A stretch of DNA of 64,000 bases from Biscogniauxia marginata. Taxonomy: Eukaryota; Ascomycota; Sordariomycetes; Xylariales; Xylariaceae. Positions within the stretch are counted from its first letter, which is position 1. Every line of letters begins with the position of its first letter. The notes beneath the pieces are model-generated. The model was not told where the DNA came from. It did no database searches and saw only the letters and a list, made by a program, of their open reading frames with translations. The DNA lies in the NCBI GenBank assembly GCA_022695795.1, contig MU404057.1:124001-188000 (forward strand), in the 5' to 3' direction. The translations under genes were made by a program, and so were the position numbers. Positions 11,185 to 24,257 of the stretch are shown here, in pieces.

Positions 11185-14100
11185 GATGGCTGCTGGTGAT
11201 GTATGTGGAATGGAGATGTTAGAAGGCTTGGCTTTTGGAATGAGAATTGGTGGTAAGTAGGGGTCTCGGCTGGTATTCTGCTGGAGAAACCAGCCAAGTC
11301 GAGAAGCGAGAGGTGCGATCAGTTCGACTTGGACGTGTTGATCAGCTCCTGCAAGCTAATTGAAATTCGGATTGACTGCGTCGGTTGGTTTGTTTACTCG
11401 TGCACTGTGAAAAGTGCGTGATAATGCAGTTTGGGGGATGGTAGGAATGGATGCAGAAAGGGAAGATTGTGCAGTTCTGCAACTTGGTTGTTGTGTGGTT
11501 TCTATGGGCTGCGGGACAAGTTGGAAATTCGTGGCTGGGCTCGTAGCGGCCGGAGGAGGTTGGGAAATGATGTCAAGAGTCAACAATTCTGACCAGGCAA
11601 CCCCTCCCGCTTGGCTAGCCCGACGACTGAGTGACTGCCAGCTGTCTGTCATCCGCCGGGTCTGGTATCCACCTTTCTCACTTAGCACAAGGTAAGGTTT
11701 CCACGCCGCCAATGACCTAAGCTTCGGATCCACCGACACGGGAGCGAGTAAACTTTCATCCAGATCTACGGAGAACTTAAGCCAAGGCCGGGCTGGACCC
11801 AATCGATCTACACCTGCTATGTACCTACGTAGGTACCTACCTACTACCTAGCACCACAAAAAGACGGCAACCTCAAGTCGCACTAACGGGCTTTCCCACA
11901 AGACGGTGCAAACTTTACACATTTCCATGACAAGTTTAAGATCTTGGAGTTGGATTAACCACGGCACCGTAGCATTAGCTGATCTCAATTGACCCAAGGA
12001 ACCCCCTTTCCCCTCCCCTCCCCACCCCGAACCGCCGTCGATCTCACGTCTTGGGACAAGTTCATGCGACCTTGGTCTGGTCTCCCGAGCGGCCACGTCA
12101 AACGCAATTGGTATCGCTAGCCGCCCACTCGGTACGATAATTTACTGGAGGTGAAAAGGGGGGGCGATAATGAGAGAGAGAGAAAGATGTTTGGTTGGCA
12201 AATTCCGATTCCCACTCTCGATCGCGTGGGTCGGCATTAAAAAAAAATAAAAAATATTGTCTATAAAAAACCTAGGTTATAAGACGAACGGCTCTAGAAG
12301 ATATCACACAGCTGCCATACACGCCTGGAGCGACGGTTTCACGGACGTATCATGGGCCTTCCCTGTCTGGCCCCGTACCGTGTCAATCCGGGCCTGGGGA
12401 ACTCTTCTGGAAACTCGTTGAAACCTTTTTGCCAATGGGATCACCGATGCTCGCGCTTTAGGGATCGTCCATCTAGGCGGACTTGGTTCTAAGTCAAATT
12501 GACCTGCAGAAGCATCAAGTAAGTACCTAGGTAGCAACACGTATCTAAGCTAGGCCACATCAGGGGGGCGGTATTTGGGAAGTATTGATCCCCATTGGGA
12601 TTATATCGTCCATACATACATAGGCTCTCAACCTAGGTAAATAGAGGCGAGAAAAGGGGGCAGCCAGCTTTACTTTAGGGCTTTTCATCCACTCGTCTTC
12701 AAACACGCCGTGCAGCGATCTAAACTTATGTGCTCCCCTCTACGTACCTAGGTTACCTCGCCTTACCTCGCCTTATTGTAAGTATGTCTACATACATAGC
12801 TACCTACTACCTATCTAGCTATGTACCTATCTACCTATATAAGTATATAAATACATAGGTATACCTAAGTCAAACCCCCAATCTCTCTCGCCCCGGCCAT
12901 TTTCTTTCCACGCGTCGACCCTGACGTGGCTAGCGCCTCGACTATAAAGAAATAAGTACCTATACCTACCTAGCTACCTAGCTACAATATATCTATCCAT
13001 CCAGTAACCTATCCAGCAAGTTAAAAAAAGAAAGAAAGAAAAAAAGGAGAGAGACGAGAAAGGTCGGTTCGGATGTTCTTAGTGTTCTCTCTCCCCCTCT
13101 CCACATAATTATGGTATACCCAACCCCGCCCCTGTCGTGGTATACCATACATACATACATACCACAGGATACCATACCATACCAAGCTAAACCCTAGAAC
13201 GTTAAAAAGCAAAAGCAGAAAGACGGGATCTCCATGTCTCGTCTGATCAGCAACAACTAAAACCAAATGCAGCGATCCAGATTTTTTAAAAGTCCACCCA
13301 TTCCGATTCGATGGTACCACACCATAAACACACACACATACATTGGTAGGGAAAGATCCGAGAGAGGCGCCAAATCCTTTTTTTTTCTTTTTCTTATTTG
13401 ACAGGCTCCGGATGATTTAGACACGTCAATCGGTGGCGACGAAAAGAAAAAAAAAATTAAAAAGGGTTACCACTATTATGTATGTGGACATGGTAACCAT
13501 GTACATACGGCGACCAGATCAAGCTGCACTTCGTGATTACATAGGTAGGTAGGGGATTGGTGTGGGGAAAGGTGGCGAGAAGAGGGAGCTGCGATGTCAG
13601 GGCGGCTAGCTACCTGTTTGTGAACCTCCAAACAACGAATATTCTTAGGTCAGAAAGATCCCTGCTTAACCAACCCATTGTTGTTCGACGGGTCACTGAT
13701 AGGGATGGTGGCGATAGAGCTTAACTAGGAAGTAGCAACATTTTGTTTTCATTAAGAGAGGAGGAGGAAGGTATCCTGGTATATCCTAGTTGGTAGGTAT
13801 CGTGCATCTATAGTTGATATACGAGTGCTCTTTGGTCAAATATGTCGTCAAAAGCTCAAGTTACATGATCGTGATAAATCCATAGAATGTATCCTACCAA
13901 CTGTGAAACCCAACCCCGTGACGCTCTGCTATTAGGAAGGCCAGAATCCTCCATCATCTCGCCTATCGGCCTCGGTGAGAGGCCGTCTCCAGATACAAAA
14001 CAAATTCCCCAGCTTCCACGTGCGAGAAGAAATCATGACAATCGCGTACTGAAGAAACATGAAATGCTTTGTGAAATAAAGGGGGAAGAAATAGCAGATA

Positions 14101-14734
14101 ATCCCGCTGCTAAAAGAAGTGCGAACTTCACTGCCATACAGGTTGATAGATCTATCGGTCCAACTCTTACGCCATGCGAATGCGATTAAATCGGCCCTCA
14201 AAGCACAGGGTATCGCACACAGCATGGCACGGCCAATCTGGCCTAGAAGGAAAACAAGAATGGGACAGAAAGCCTCCCGCAAAAGGTCAAACGTCCTCAT
14301 GATGAAAATGAAAAAAAAAATAAAACCAAAAAAACTCTGCAAGTCATAATCCGCAAGGACCAACACGTCCTATCAACCATCCAATATCAATCATCATCCA
14401 TACATCTCATCACTCATTCCTCGTAGATAAAACCACCTAAAAATAGAACATTAGGAGAAAAAGACGGAGCAATGTGCGCTTCCATCCATCTTCCGAAATT
14501 TTTCGAAGTCCACATTGAATTGGGGTATCAACTTTTGTTTGACCTCTTTTTCGTTTTCCCTCCCGACAAGGTATGCCGGACGCGTAGTAAAAAGGTCCCA
14601 ACGTAGGAAACACGGGAAGAAGTAGCACCGAAACCAACGCAAATCGTCCAAAACTCCCGTAAGGCTGGGTTGGCTCTTGCAACAAAGAGAGGAGAATCAA
14701 GACACCAATCCATGTGCCGTACTAACTTCCGGCA
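11185..14734. other. Intergenic, short TACCTA-type repeats
   Basis: No supported gene. The 600 bp next to 11185 should hold the promoter and leader of the membrane protein gene; a 148-codon frame at 11356-11802 (-) lies within that leader and is unconvincing as a separate gene. From about 11810 to 13010 the DNA is littered with tandem TACCTA/TAGGTA units. TACCTAGGTA occurs exactly at 12524-12533. Poly-A and poly-T runs occur near 12240, 13022, 13380 and 13446. Confidence 0.5.
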
Positions 14735-16480
14735 TTAGAAATAGTTGTTGTCATAGCGGTCCCAGTAAGACGAGTGGGGAGCATAGCCATGATTCAATAG
14801 CGGCGGCATTCGAGGTGGCTGCAGAGGTGGAGCGACCCGCGTGTATGACTCCGCCTGGGAGCTGGCCCGTGTTCGAGTTGATGAACGGTCTGCTCGGCTC
14901 TTTCTGTCGTCACCGTACGTGCTCTTCCTGTCATCATACGTGCTCTTCCTGTCGTCATACGTGCTCTTCCTGTCGTCTCCATATGTAGAATTTCCACGAT
15001 CGCTGCTTCCACGACCGTTTCCACCACGGCCAACGCTAATATCGCCTCCGTCTCTGCAATGAATCTTGGTGTTGCCGACCTCAACCACTGCACCCATGGG
15101 GATCTTGATGGTGATATCGTCTTCGCCACTTCCAGACCTCGTGGTGCGAGTGGTTGCCGAGTGCTTGTACTCGCTTTCGTCTCGACTACCACTACTGCGG
15201 GTTGATCGGCTGCTGCCTCCATTCTTGACCTGTCGGAGAGCCTCGGCGGTTAGGGGTGGAGTCGATCCACTGACATCTTCTTGATACCGAGAAGCATCAC
15301 GTACTTTCTCTTCGAAATTCACGTATGAATTTCTTCGCCCACGAGGTGGGGCTGCTGGTTCAGAGTCCAAGTCGTCACTGTCGTAGTCCGAATCAATCTC
15401 GAAGGTCTGGCTCTGGCGTCGTCCCCTGATGGGTAGAGCGCCCGTACCATACTCAACCGAGGCACGTCTAGATACAGAGTCATATAGTAGCGAATCGTCG
15501 TCGTCATCTAGGTCATCTAGATCGTCGTCGTCGAAGCCTACAGATTTTCTCATGTTTGATGGTGGCGGAGGTCGAAAGACGACCCGCTCCTGTCGTGCAG
15601 ACTTGGGCCGCGGAGGAGGCGGCATTTGTGCGCGGTCGCGCTCTTCGTGATTCTTACTAACCTTCCTCGAAACCGAAGCCCGCCGGGCGAGAGCCTTTTC
15701 TTGAACTGGCTCATATTCACGGGGGTGGGGGTTGGGGGGTGGATTATGATTATACCCTACTGACCCTGGTCGTTTAAATCGCAGAGACAAGTCTCGAGCG
15801 AAGTAGTCCGGACCGGGAGGGGGCGGCATTGGATGTTGATGAACCATGGCCATCGAGCCCATCGGGGGCCCCGGAGGCCCCGGAGGCCCGCCTACCCACG
15901 AGGGAGGAGGTGGATGGTGGTAGGGCGGTGCTGAAAACTGCGACGGTGGCGGTGGTTGATGGTAGTAAGCCGAAGTAGACAGCGGCGGTCGTTGTTGTGG
16001 CCTCAAGGGCTGACCATAGTAGCTCTCGGGTCGCGTCTGAGCGCGGGGCCTCGAGGCCGCAGGAACGACAGTGTGGTTCGGTACTATGCCGTAGTAGGAC
16101 GAATCGTCTGAGGCTCGGGACGGGGGCAGCGGCGCAGTCTTAGTCGAGTGTGGGATAGGGCGTTTGTGCACCACGGGGGTGGACTTTCGCCTCTCGTCTC
16201 TCGATTTCATCTTCGGTTTTCTCTTAGAGGAAGGGTGCGCTGTCGAGTCGGACGGGTCAGTTGAAGGATGTACTATTGGTGATATCGGTTCGCCACTCCT
16301 CGACTCTCTCCGCGATCTGCCGGTGTTGGGCTTCTCCGCAACAACCGATCGGGCATATTGTGGTTCAACGCCAGTCAATGGCTCACCATCATCGTCTGCC
16401 TCCTCGCAGTACGCAACATGATCGCAGGGTGGTGGATGTTTCCCCATGGCAAGAATATTACTCACGTAGCGGCCTGCCAA
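14735..16480 (-). CDS. Proline-rich, intrinsically disordered protein (581 aa)
   Basis: Single minus-strand frame of 581 codons with no named domain that I recognise. An N-terminal segment has a Cys/His pair ('CDHVAYCEE'). Residues about 130-230 are Pro/Tyr/His-rich with 'PPGPPGPP' runs, possible ligands for SH3 or WW domains. An acidic Asp run follows near 310-325. The C-terminal third is Ser/Arg/Asp-rich and holds tandem copies of a seven-residue unit (YDDRKST) encoded at about 14917-14985. A second in-frame ATG at 16447 (MGKHPPP) is a plausible alternative start, because between the two ATGs the sequence reads GTGAGTAAT, a strong donor consensus, so the true 5' end may be spliced. A role as a cytoplasmic scaffold is a guess only. 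Confidence 0.7.
   Translation of the reverse strand: MAGRYVSNILAMGKHPPPCDHVAYCEEADDDGEPLTGVEPQYARSVVAEKPNTGRSRRESRSGEPISPIVHPSTDPSDSTAHPSSKRKPKMKSRDERRKSTPVVHKRPIPHSTKTAPLPPSRASDDSSYYGIVPNHTVVPAASRPRAQTRPESYYGQPLRPQQRPPLSTSAYYHQPPPPSQFSAPPYHHPPPPSWVGGPPGPPGPPMGSMAMVHQHPMPPPPGPDYFARDLSLRFKRPGSVGYNHNPPPNPHPREYEPVQEKALARRASVSRKVSKNHEERDRAQMPPPPRPKSARQERVVFRPPPPSNMRKSVGFDDDDLDDLDDDDDSLLYDSVSRRASVEYGTGALPIRGRRQSQTFEIDSDYDSDDLDSEPAAPPRGRRNSYVNFEEKVRDASRYQEDVSGSTPPLTAEALRQVKNGGSSRSTRSSGSRDESEYKHSATTRTTRSGSGEDDITIKIPMGAVVEVGNTKIHCRDGGDISVGRGGNGRGSSDRGNSTYGDDRKSTYDDRKSTYDDRKSTYGDDRKSRADRSSTRTRASSQAESYTRVAPPLQPPRMPPLLNHGYAPHSSYWDRYDNNYF
14917..14985 (-). repeat. In-frame 21-bp tandem repeat coding YDDRKST units
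   Basis: A 21-bp unit (sense strand encoding Tyr-Asp-Asp-Arg-Lys-Ser-Thr) is repeated about three to four times near the C-terminus of the disordered protein. The period is a multiple of three, so copy-number change would keep the frame. Each unit carries Ser/Thr after basic residues, a possible phosphorylation context. Confidence 0.7.
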
Positions 16481-19400
16481 TGAACTGTCTCGTGACGGGG
16501 AAATGTCCGGAGGCGTGATGTGCCTCGGGAGAGTCGTCGACTAGTCTAGTCGGGATTTCGATGCTTTAACGTGGCGATGCGTCTCGTCTCGTCTCGTCTC
16601 GTCAGATTCTCTAAAAAGAGCCTTAATCGTGGGAGCCGGGCGAAGGATCCCGAAAAGCGGGCGATACGGTGAGATTTGGGGTTGGGTAGGTAGATTGAGC
16701 CAATCCAGCCTAACAAGCAACAACGGTGTCGAAAGGACCACGATCTGGTCCGACCCGAAAACAGATATGATATATCCAAGCAAGAGGACACCTCCTGGAA
16801 CAACAGCAGGAGAGTATCGGGTTTGGCGAGCGAAGAGAAGAAGTTGTAGAAGGTTGGGTTGTGGGTTGACGGGGTGGTGAGATAGATAGGTGTAGGTATG
16901 TTGGGTGGATTGGGTGGGCTGCCTTGGTGCTGTGCGTGTACGTAAGGCCGGTAAGAGTGAGATATGTAGGTAGCAGTACGCAGGAATGCGAAGCAATGCG
17001 GCCGTTAGGGTACCAGATGGTAGCTCGAAGCGGACCGGTGGGTAATGGGAGCGGTAGTGGTGTCCGTTGCGAGAGTGGAAAGAATTTTGAGGATGCAGGA
17101 TGCAGTTGGCTGTCGTGGGAATGATTCGCAGGAAAACGGATGTTCGAGCAGGAGAGAGGGGGGATGGGCACCGCTTGCTTGATGACTGCGGGCTTTAGCG
17201 GCCAATTCGGTTGGTTATCGATACTAGTTCAACTGTATCGATACGTCCAAAAGACTGGGGAACTGTCTCTTTTTTCTTTTCTGGCCGTCCTGCTCCCTTC
17301 TGCCCTTTTGAGTGCTTGCAGTGGGAGGGAATCTTAGGCGGGTCCAGTATTTTTAGGGGGGGCCCTGATCAACTCTTGGCTTGTTTCTGGCTGCCGGGCA
17401 GGGATTGTGGGCACGAAACGGTACCCAATAGTGGGTCTCACCCGCAAGAGAGTGGATGGAAGGGAGAGAAGAAGGAAAAAAAAAAGGGAAGCGGGAAACC
17501 AATATTTCCAGAATGATCGCTCTTGGTGGGAAAATCCAGAGGGAAAAAAACACATAAACAAATGGGGAAAAAAGAAAAAGAAAAGGCAAGGCAAAATTGA
17601 CTCTAACCCCGACCTTGTCCGTCAAAATGCCCGCCCTGTACTTCGTGCTTCGTACTGAATTGGTAATCTTCCTTGTCGGGACAACAGAAAGGTCAATGCC
17701 AGTAATCCCTGTATCTGATCCCTCGTACCATACCATCAGTTGTCACGCCGGCTCCTGGAAACCACCGTTTCGTTGTTGCGATCTGGTTGGTGCCCGTCGA
17801 GGTCGATCTTTTACTTGCCTCTCTCTCTCTGCATTCCCGTTGGACGTCGTAGTCCAGTCGGGGTGGTCAGGCTGCTTCGGGCTCGACAAGGTGGCGAATC
17901 CAGGCCTCTGACTGGATGCCGGGTGGGATAAAACGGGGTTGAGGAGAGAAAGGGAGGGAGGGAGGGAATTATAGGTAGAAGAAAAAAAAATTCAATCCAG
18001 CCCGAGAGAGATAGAGACAAGAAAGGACACCTAGATCCACCGACGAAAGAGTCCGGCTGAAGAGAAGGAAGTTTCTGAGGTAATGTTTCTCGTCTATACC
18101 CGGGTTTAATGCCCAAGTTCAGGTTTGGGTATCAATTCGGCTTCCGTTTCTACGCTTCTAAATAAGCGACATGTCTCTAATGGTTACGCAACAAGCTTGG
18201 ATTGCTTGTTCTATCTTGTTCTTGTTATTTTGCTGCTTCTCGGCAATTCTTCGTTTCGTCACTCTACAAGAGTAGGCGGACGAGCTCTACCGGATCGATT
18301 CGATATCCCCGGCCTTCGAGCGCGAAAGGCACGAATGAACCGACGGCTCATTCATATCCCAATCAAAGAGGCTGCAGGTATTACTAGCAGGCAGGCGGCA
18401 GAGAGTCGCAGGCCGAGTTGGACCGCCAACGCATTATCTCATGTCATTGCCAGCTCCAAAGGGCTTAGAGACCAGAGCCCTATTGGGGGTTGGCTAGGGT
18501 ATGCAGGCAGCTTGCATTAGCCAGAGCTAGTCGCTCTCCTATAGGGCCATCCGAGGGCGAACGACGACATTGTACACAAGGACCACGACGAAAGAGCTGT
18601 CCTATGTCCTCATTTTGCATCCCAATGTGCGTGCGTACGTCGCAGCAATGCCTGATCCAGAGCCTCTCGAGACATTAGACATCATCCATGCCTTGGGGGA
18701 GGCCGTTCAAACCTCTGGCATCATACCTTAATTGTCACCAGCACGTGGCCATCTCACCGGCGAAAGGGACTTGTGGTTCTGAAGATATCCGTATCCACAA
18801 AACGTCGAACAAGCTCACCTCCCGCATATCCAATGAGAATTTACGCCCGGGAGAGTGCGGAAGCCAGTGTGTATTCGGGATATCATCCAGACTCATCTAG
18901 TGCAACATAGACGGCCTAGAACTGTAGCACGGCTCTGCTTGATGAGTTTCTAGAACCGTTGCGTTAATTCCTGGAGAGACTATCATTCTACCACCCTGAA
19001 GATAATTGTACTCATATCATCTGCAGTACGCCCAGGGCCTGTAGCATAGACCAACTCGATAGGTATAGACGAGGCCTTCGATCAGAGCATGGTGGAGGCG
19101 ATTGAGCACGAGTCTGAAGGGCCGCGCATCGTATGCATGTCTCTCTCTGGCTTCTCAAGAAGATATGGGTCGTGCAACTGGATCGTTGAGTGCAGGGCAT
19201 GTGCTACCAAACCTCCCCTCCCACCAAAAATTAAATCGCTATCGCACTGCTTCGATCGACAGTGGAATGATTTTTTCTTTGGCCCCGTGGCTACGAGGAC
19301 CCCAGAATTCAAAGCGGCTCAGAGACTTCGAGTTCTCAGAAATCCCTGTATACGCTTGGGCGATGCGGGCGAACCTCATTCAATAGAACGAGCACAGGTA

Positions 19401-22400
19401 ATTTGCTGAGGCTATGTATGCCTCTGAACATGACATTAAATAGTCTTGTCCCTCCCCGCGCTTTGGGTGGCTGACACCCAGAGACCCATCTCATCACCAC
19501 CACCTACGTACAGTATTGCAGCATCTTGGGAGGATTCGCGCCCATTAGAAGAGTCATTTGACATTTCCCCCGGAGGCATAACTCCACTATCTGGAGTCGG
19601 TGGCCGCATATACGGTAACAAAGCATTGACGCAAGTGCAAGGATCTGACAAGTACCCAAGACACCTTCTGTCGGGTAGATGCGTGATCCTTCGCAGAACT
19701 GACATTAACTCCTAGCGGGGTCGTCTGGGTGCTCTTATAAGAGCGTACAAGGAAGCCTAGAGCACAACGCGCGTTATATTCTAGCCATAGTGAGGCTGAG
19801 ATCTGCGACCGTGTCAGATCTAGACTGTGTAATAGTAAGCCATTCAGACGGCAACGAGCATTTTCGGTAAAAACCACGGAAGGGATTCGTCAGTTCCCAT
19901 CAGCCTCCATCTGCCGGAAACCACGATTTTGTCAAACGCACCGGTAAAATTTATCAGCGACACACCTGCTTGCTCGCTGGGTGGGGTTCTTTATAGCTCG
20001 CCGAAACACAATTGGGTGGCTCAAGTCCTCCTTGACACCCTCAGAATCTCACCGCTCTTTAGACCAATGGAAGAGCTTTCTTCGCGTTGCTACGCCCCAA
20101 GGTTGTATAGGAGATAACGCCACAGGCAAATTGTATAAGTGGTTCTTTGCTCCGTTACTGCTTCCAGCAATAAGCATCAACCAGAGGGCATGTTTTATTA
20201 GAGTAAAGTACCAGAGATCTCTCAACTTCGGAAACTACCTGCTGTTCGGATGGCATGAAATCGAGCATTAATGGCGCACAGACCGACAATTTGTTCGCAA
20301 TGTCAGTCAAGTCCTCCGGCATCCTCCAGACCCGGAATGGAGAATTGGTAATATCATGAGACCACTAAGTATTATTATCCGCACGTCCTCAGTATGTCTG
20401 GGTCTCCTCCCCCCCTCTGGACTCGGATTGAGCTCAGGTCCGCCATTCCTCGAGCAGAGGAAGAAGAGAAGAAAACTCCAAGAATTGTCATCGCTGACGT
20501 TCTGGCCCTTGTACAGCTTCTTTCAGTTCCATTCGAGCCAGTTTTCTATATTGAATCTTACTAACCTTGAATAGCCTTGAAAAATACCAGTCCAAATCAG
20601 TATCCAAAATTAAATTGCCCCCTAGGACGGCATGCTTCATTACCTTAAACGCCAGGTGTTGAGGCTGTCCATGACGTACCGTCCAGATGCCATAGGCGAC
20701 GTTGATCGACGAGCTAGAAGCCGAGCCGTGTATTGTGATGAGGCATGCCCGGCATATGCTCCGTGGATAGCATTAGCCCTATGGTTTGCACGCATCATGT
20801 CCTCAATAGAAAAGGCCAGGGGCACGTCGACAAAGTAGGAAATTGTATATGTTGGCTATGTTTGGTGCCGCTCCCCTAGTCCTAGTTGGACACAGCTGAG
20901 AGCCTCATCTCCATGCATACGGCATAGCATGATGGTTCTCGAACAATCACCTTCGTTGGACCTGGTTGTCAAGACAGTAATGTGATGTACCGAGAATCAA
21001 CCTTTTTTCCCCGTCAACGAACAGGGAGTTGGTCCACTCCGGATGTTAATCCGGTTGATATAGGTGGGATATCATGAACGATATCAGGAACCTTGTTTGT
21101 TTTATCGATACCCGGTGACGAGCTTTCGGATGCCGGTCATGCGTATCCCCGGGGCCACTATTTGAATCCTGTCCAAGCTACCTGCTAGTAGTTGTTAGCA
21201 AGGTCCGGCAGCGGGAGAAAAGGGGAGGAAGCAGCCCCGTGAGCCTTTATCAGCATCTATCTCATGACCATTTGTTCCGTGTAGAGTGTTGATGGCGATT
21301 ACCATATTCGCAATCTCGGCGCATTGAAAAGGCATGGAGAAGCCAATACCATCAAATATAGCACGCTGACAGCCAATATAATCTCTAGTGCTCTGACATA
21401 CCAGGTCTCGCATTGGCATGATTCAGGGGTAAAATTCTCCGGATGGTTGTTCGCATTTCCCGGGTCTCATGTAACCAATATTGTGAGCCAACAATAATAA
21501 CAGGAGTCTCATCAGGGCATATACGGTTTCCGTATAAAACACCTCTTGGAAATAAACTGAAGGTAAGAGACTACTCATAGGGGACAATAATATATGTTGT
21601 AGAGCCTGATCTGCTTTGTCTTTTAAGGTAGTCGCCTTAGGTAGAATGAATACAGTATATGAAACTGCGCAAAGAGCCTCTTCTTCGTAGCGTCCATATG
21701 GAATGATGCTAGACTGATGAGAGGAAGGAAACACAGGCGACAGCTTCTTGTTATTCAACTTCAACGCCCGGACACTAGGTAACTTGGCAAGAGCTTGGGT
21801 CGGTACGGAAAGACTAGGTAGCAATCTAATACTCCCAATACACTTACAGCCTGTCAGCCTGTGACCACGATAGTCAGGCGTTCACTGCGCATAGGGAGCA
21901 GCATGACCCCGAAATTTGATTCTGCGATCGACGATCAAGTTCAAGTTCGACGGTTGAAGTGGCTGATGATAGAATAAAAGCAGCTGGAGTGGACCCGGCG
22001 GGCGTCCATGCAGGTGGCGAAGCTGTCAAGATACGTTCCGCTGTGGCTTGCGTTGCTCAGCTTCAGCCCTACCACAGCTTTATCTTATCTGCCTATCTAT
22101 GTTATCTTAGCGTGCATTCTTGATAAACTCAATTCTCCCCCCAGTCCCCGCGATTTGCGGCAGCAAAATCTTGATCAACACACACACACACACACCCACC
22201 AACCATGCAGCATTGATCAACTCAGCGCGGCCTCTAACTTAACTTAGTATGGGTAGGCGATGCACTGATCTACATGCATAAACCTACTTGCATCCCGTCA
22301 TATTCTCATAGGCTGTTCTCATCATCCAAGAACCCCGATCGGCAGACTGATGGTGAACATTTGGGCAGGTAAGTATTCACGGGAGGGGAGCGGAAAACAT

Positions 22401-24257
22401 CTTCCCCTCTTCATGTTTCTCGCCCAAAGCATCGCGTGCTTTCGACGTTCCCACTTCGGGTGCGCCCCTCCTCCCCGCTCTCGACTTTGATGATAGCTTC
22501 TCCTCTGTCTAAACAACCCACATGGACAGGCGCCATAGTCGTCCCAACTGCACTATGACGCAAGGGTCGGTTCGACCATAAACACTTCTCTGGAACACCT
22601 TGTCTAGCAATCCGGTCAAGCGGACGGATACATGCTCCAAAGGAACACCCCCGCCGTGTCACGGTCACAGAGTGATGAGAATTGGAAGAAAACGTAGTTT
22701 GCAACCATCGATTCTCATCGTATATCACGAAAGCCATCTCGGAACGTTTCCTGGTGCTCTCTTACGAATCAAGCAACGAGGCCTCGATGATAAGCTTCAT
22801 CATCTGATACAGAGCTGTACACCACTAGTATGTTTCAGTAGAGATAACCTATTCGTCGCAAGCGCGTCTATACCACTATTCCCACTATTCCGACTTGGCT
22901 GTCCAGTTCGAACGAACAGGGGTATGTCTCCATCTCGGCCCAATAGCTTCCCACAACCTCCACACGACGCTATTTGCCCATCCGCCGAATATGGCAATTC
23001 ACGTCATCTTAGAGGTGTGACGAGCATTGCACGTCACGTCTGTGCCCTCCAGACGACAATGCTTACGTTGATAGTGGCTGGGCTTGCTAGGCTAGTTACC
23101 GCTCTAGATAACGATGTAATACGCCGCTTAGCCCGGCTACTGCGTATCTACTAATCTACTCGGCGAGGGAGGGCTGAAGAAGACCTGATAACCAAAAGTA
23201 AAAGGAGGGATAAGAGACAGAAAGTGGGGACCTTAACAAGAGTATTTTGAAACCGAGTTGCGACGCATAATGAGGTTATTCAATTCCAACTAGATTTGCA
23301 TGGCTCGCGCCGCACCAAAGCATAGCAACTCATCAAATCTGCAAGGTACGATGCACTGCATTGAGTGAGTATTCGCCGATCCAAAGCATCGATCCGATTA
23401 ACTCAGACATGGTCGAATGATGAGTAGGCTCACGAGCCTCTCAGAGTCGTACCCGAGAGCTGAGTGGGAGAAAGAACAATTGACCTCGAGCTCGAGCTGC
23501 GGGTACTTCGGGCAGTTGAGTGTGTGTCGAGCATTGTCAGATGCCAGCCTGACCGAACTTGATGGTGGTCTCGATGTCTTACCGGCTAACCCATTGCTGA
23601 ACGACCTACCCGCTCGTATCTCTACTAAGAGTCTTTCCGATACACACCACTATCCAACTTTCTACCGAATCCCACCACCCTCTCAGATGTGTGATGCCGC
23701 TTCTAGGAATTGATTTACTTGTTTATTCGTGTCTGAGCCCTTGTTAGCGGAACCGATGGTTAGTCACTCTCATATAGCGCCGCCCGCCGCGCCATCGCGT
23801 TCGCACATGGTTAGTACCCCAGCTGGGGCGCCCTTGGATGATCACCTTCTACTCCTGTCAACTCACAAGGCAGCCTTTCAAGGTGACGGGTGACTAACAA
23901 CCCACTAGCGTCATCTCGAAGTATTACATCCTCTGCCTAGTGGCAGGATATATATTCCGCAGCGTTGCCGTCTTTTCAATATTTTTCTTCCGTATCACTT
24001 GGTGTTTCACCACTTGTCACTTCTCTCTTCAAGTTCTTGCTCGGCCTCAGTCATTTCCTTTTATCCCCCTCTCTGCACAGCATATCTTGGAGCCGGCTTG
24101 TGCCCGGCAACCTTCTCAAGGTCCGGAAGATAAGAAGGGGCCTTGGTTCCCGTTCCAACAAGTCTGCCTGCACCTCTCCGTAGGCATGACCACGCCGCGG
24201 GGAACGGTCTTTTCCACAGAATCTTACCTTCCCTAAACCTCACCAAAATCAGTCAAC
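16481..24257. other. Gene-poor 7.8-kb block
   Basis: The first 700 bp upstream of 16480 should be promoter and leader of the disordered protein gene. Beyond about 17.3 kb open frames stay below 190 codons, overlap on both strands and resemble no family. The longest (22600-23154, +) and one at 21423-21824 (-) were read carefully and not recognised. Minor features are poly-A runs near 17480 and 17985 and a short CA run near 22182. The block could be decayed transposon or gene DNA, but I find no diagnostic fragment. Confidence 0.45.

Noticed and set aside
9898..11199. 433-codon open frame on the plus strand
   Set aside because: It lies opposite the membrane protein gene, is Ala/Val/Arg-rich without domains, and is explained by the high GC content and lack of stop codons on the antisense strand.
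11356..11802. 148-codon minus-strand frame upstream of the membrane protein
   Set aside because: It lies in the likely 5' leader; no family resemblance. It could be an upstream ORF, but nothing supports it.
21423..21824. 133-codon minus-strand frame with a Leu-rich end
   Set aside because: Considered as a fragment of a larger enzyme, but I could not match any ordered set of motifs and will not name it.
22600..23154. 184-codon open frame in the gene-poor block
   Set aside because: No recognisable motif, a mixed composition with many Cys, Arg and His, and overlapping frames on the other strand. It may be chance.
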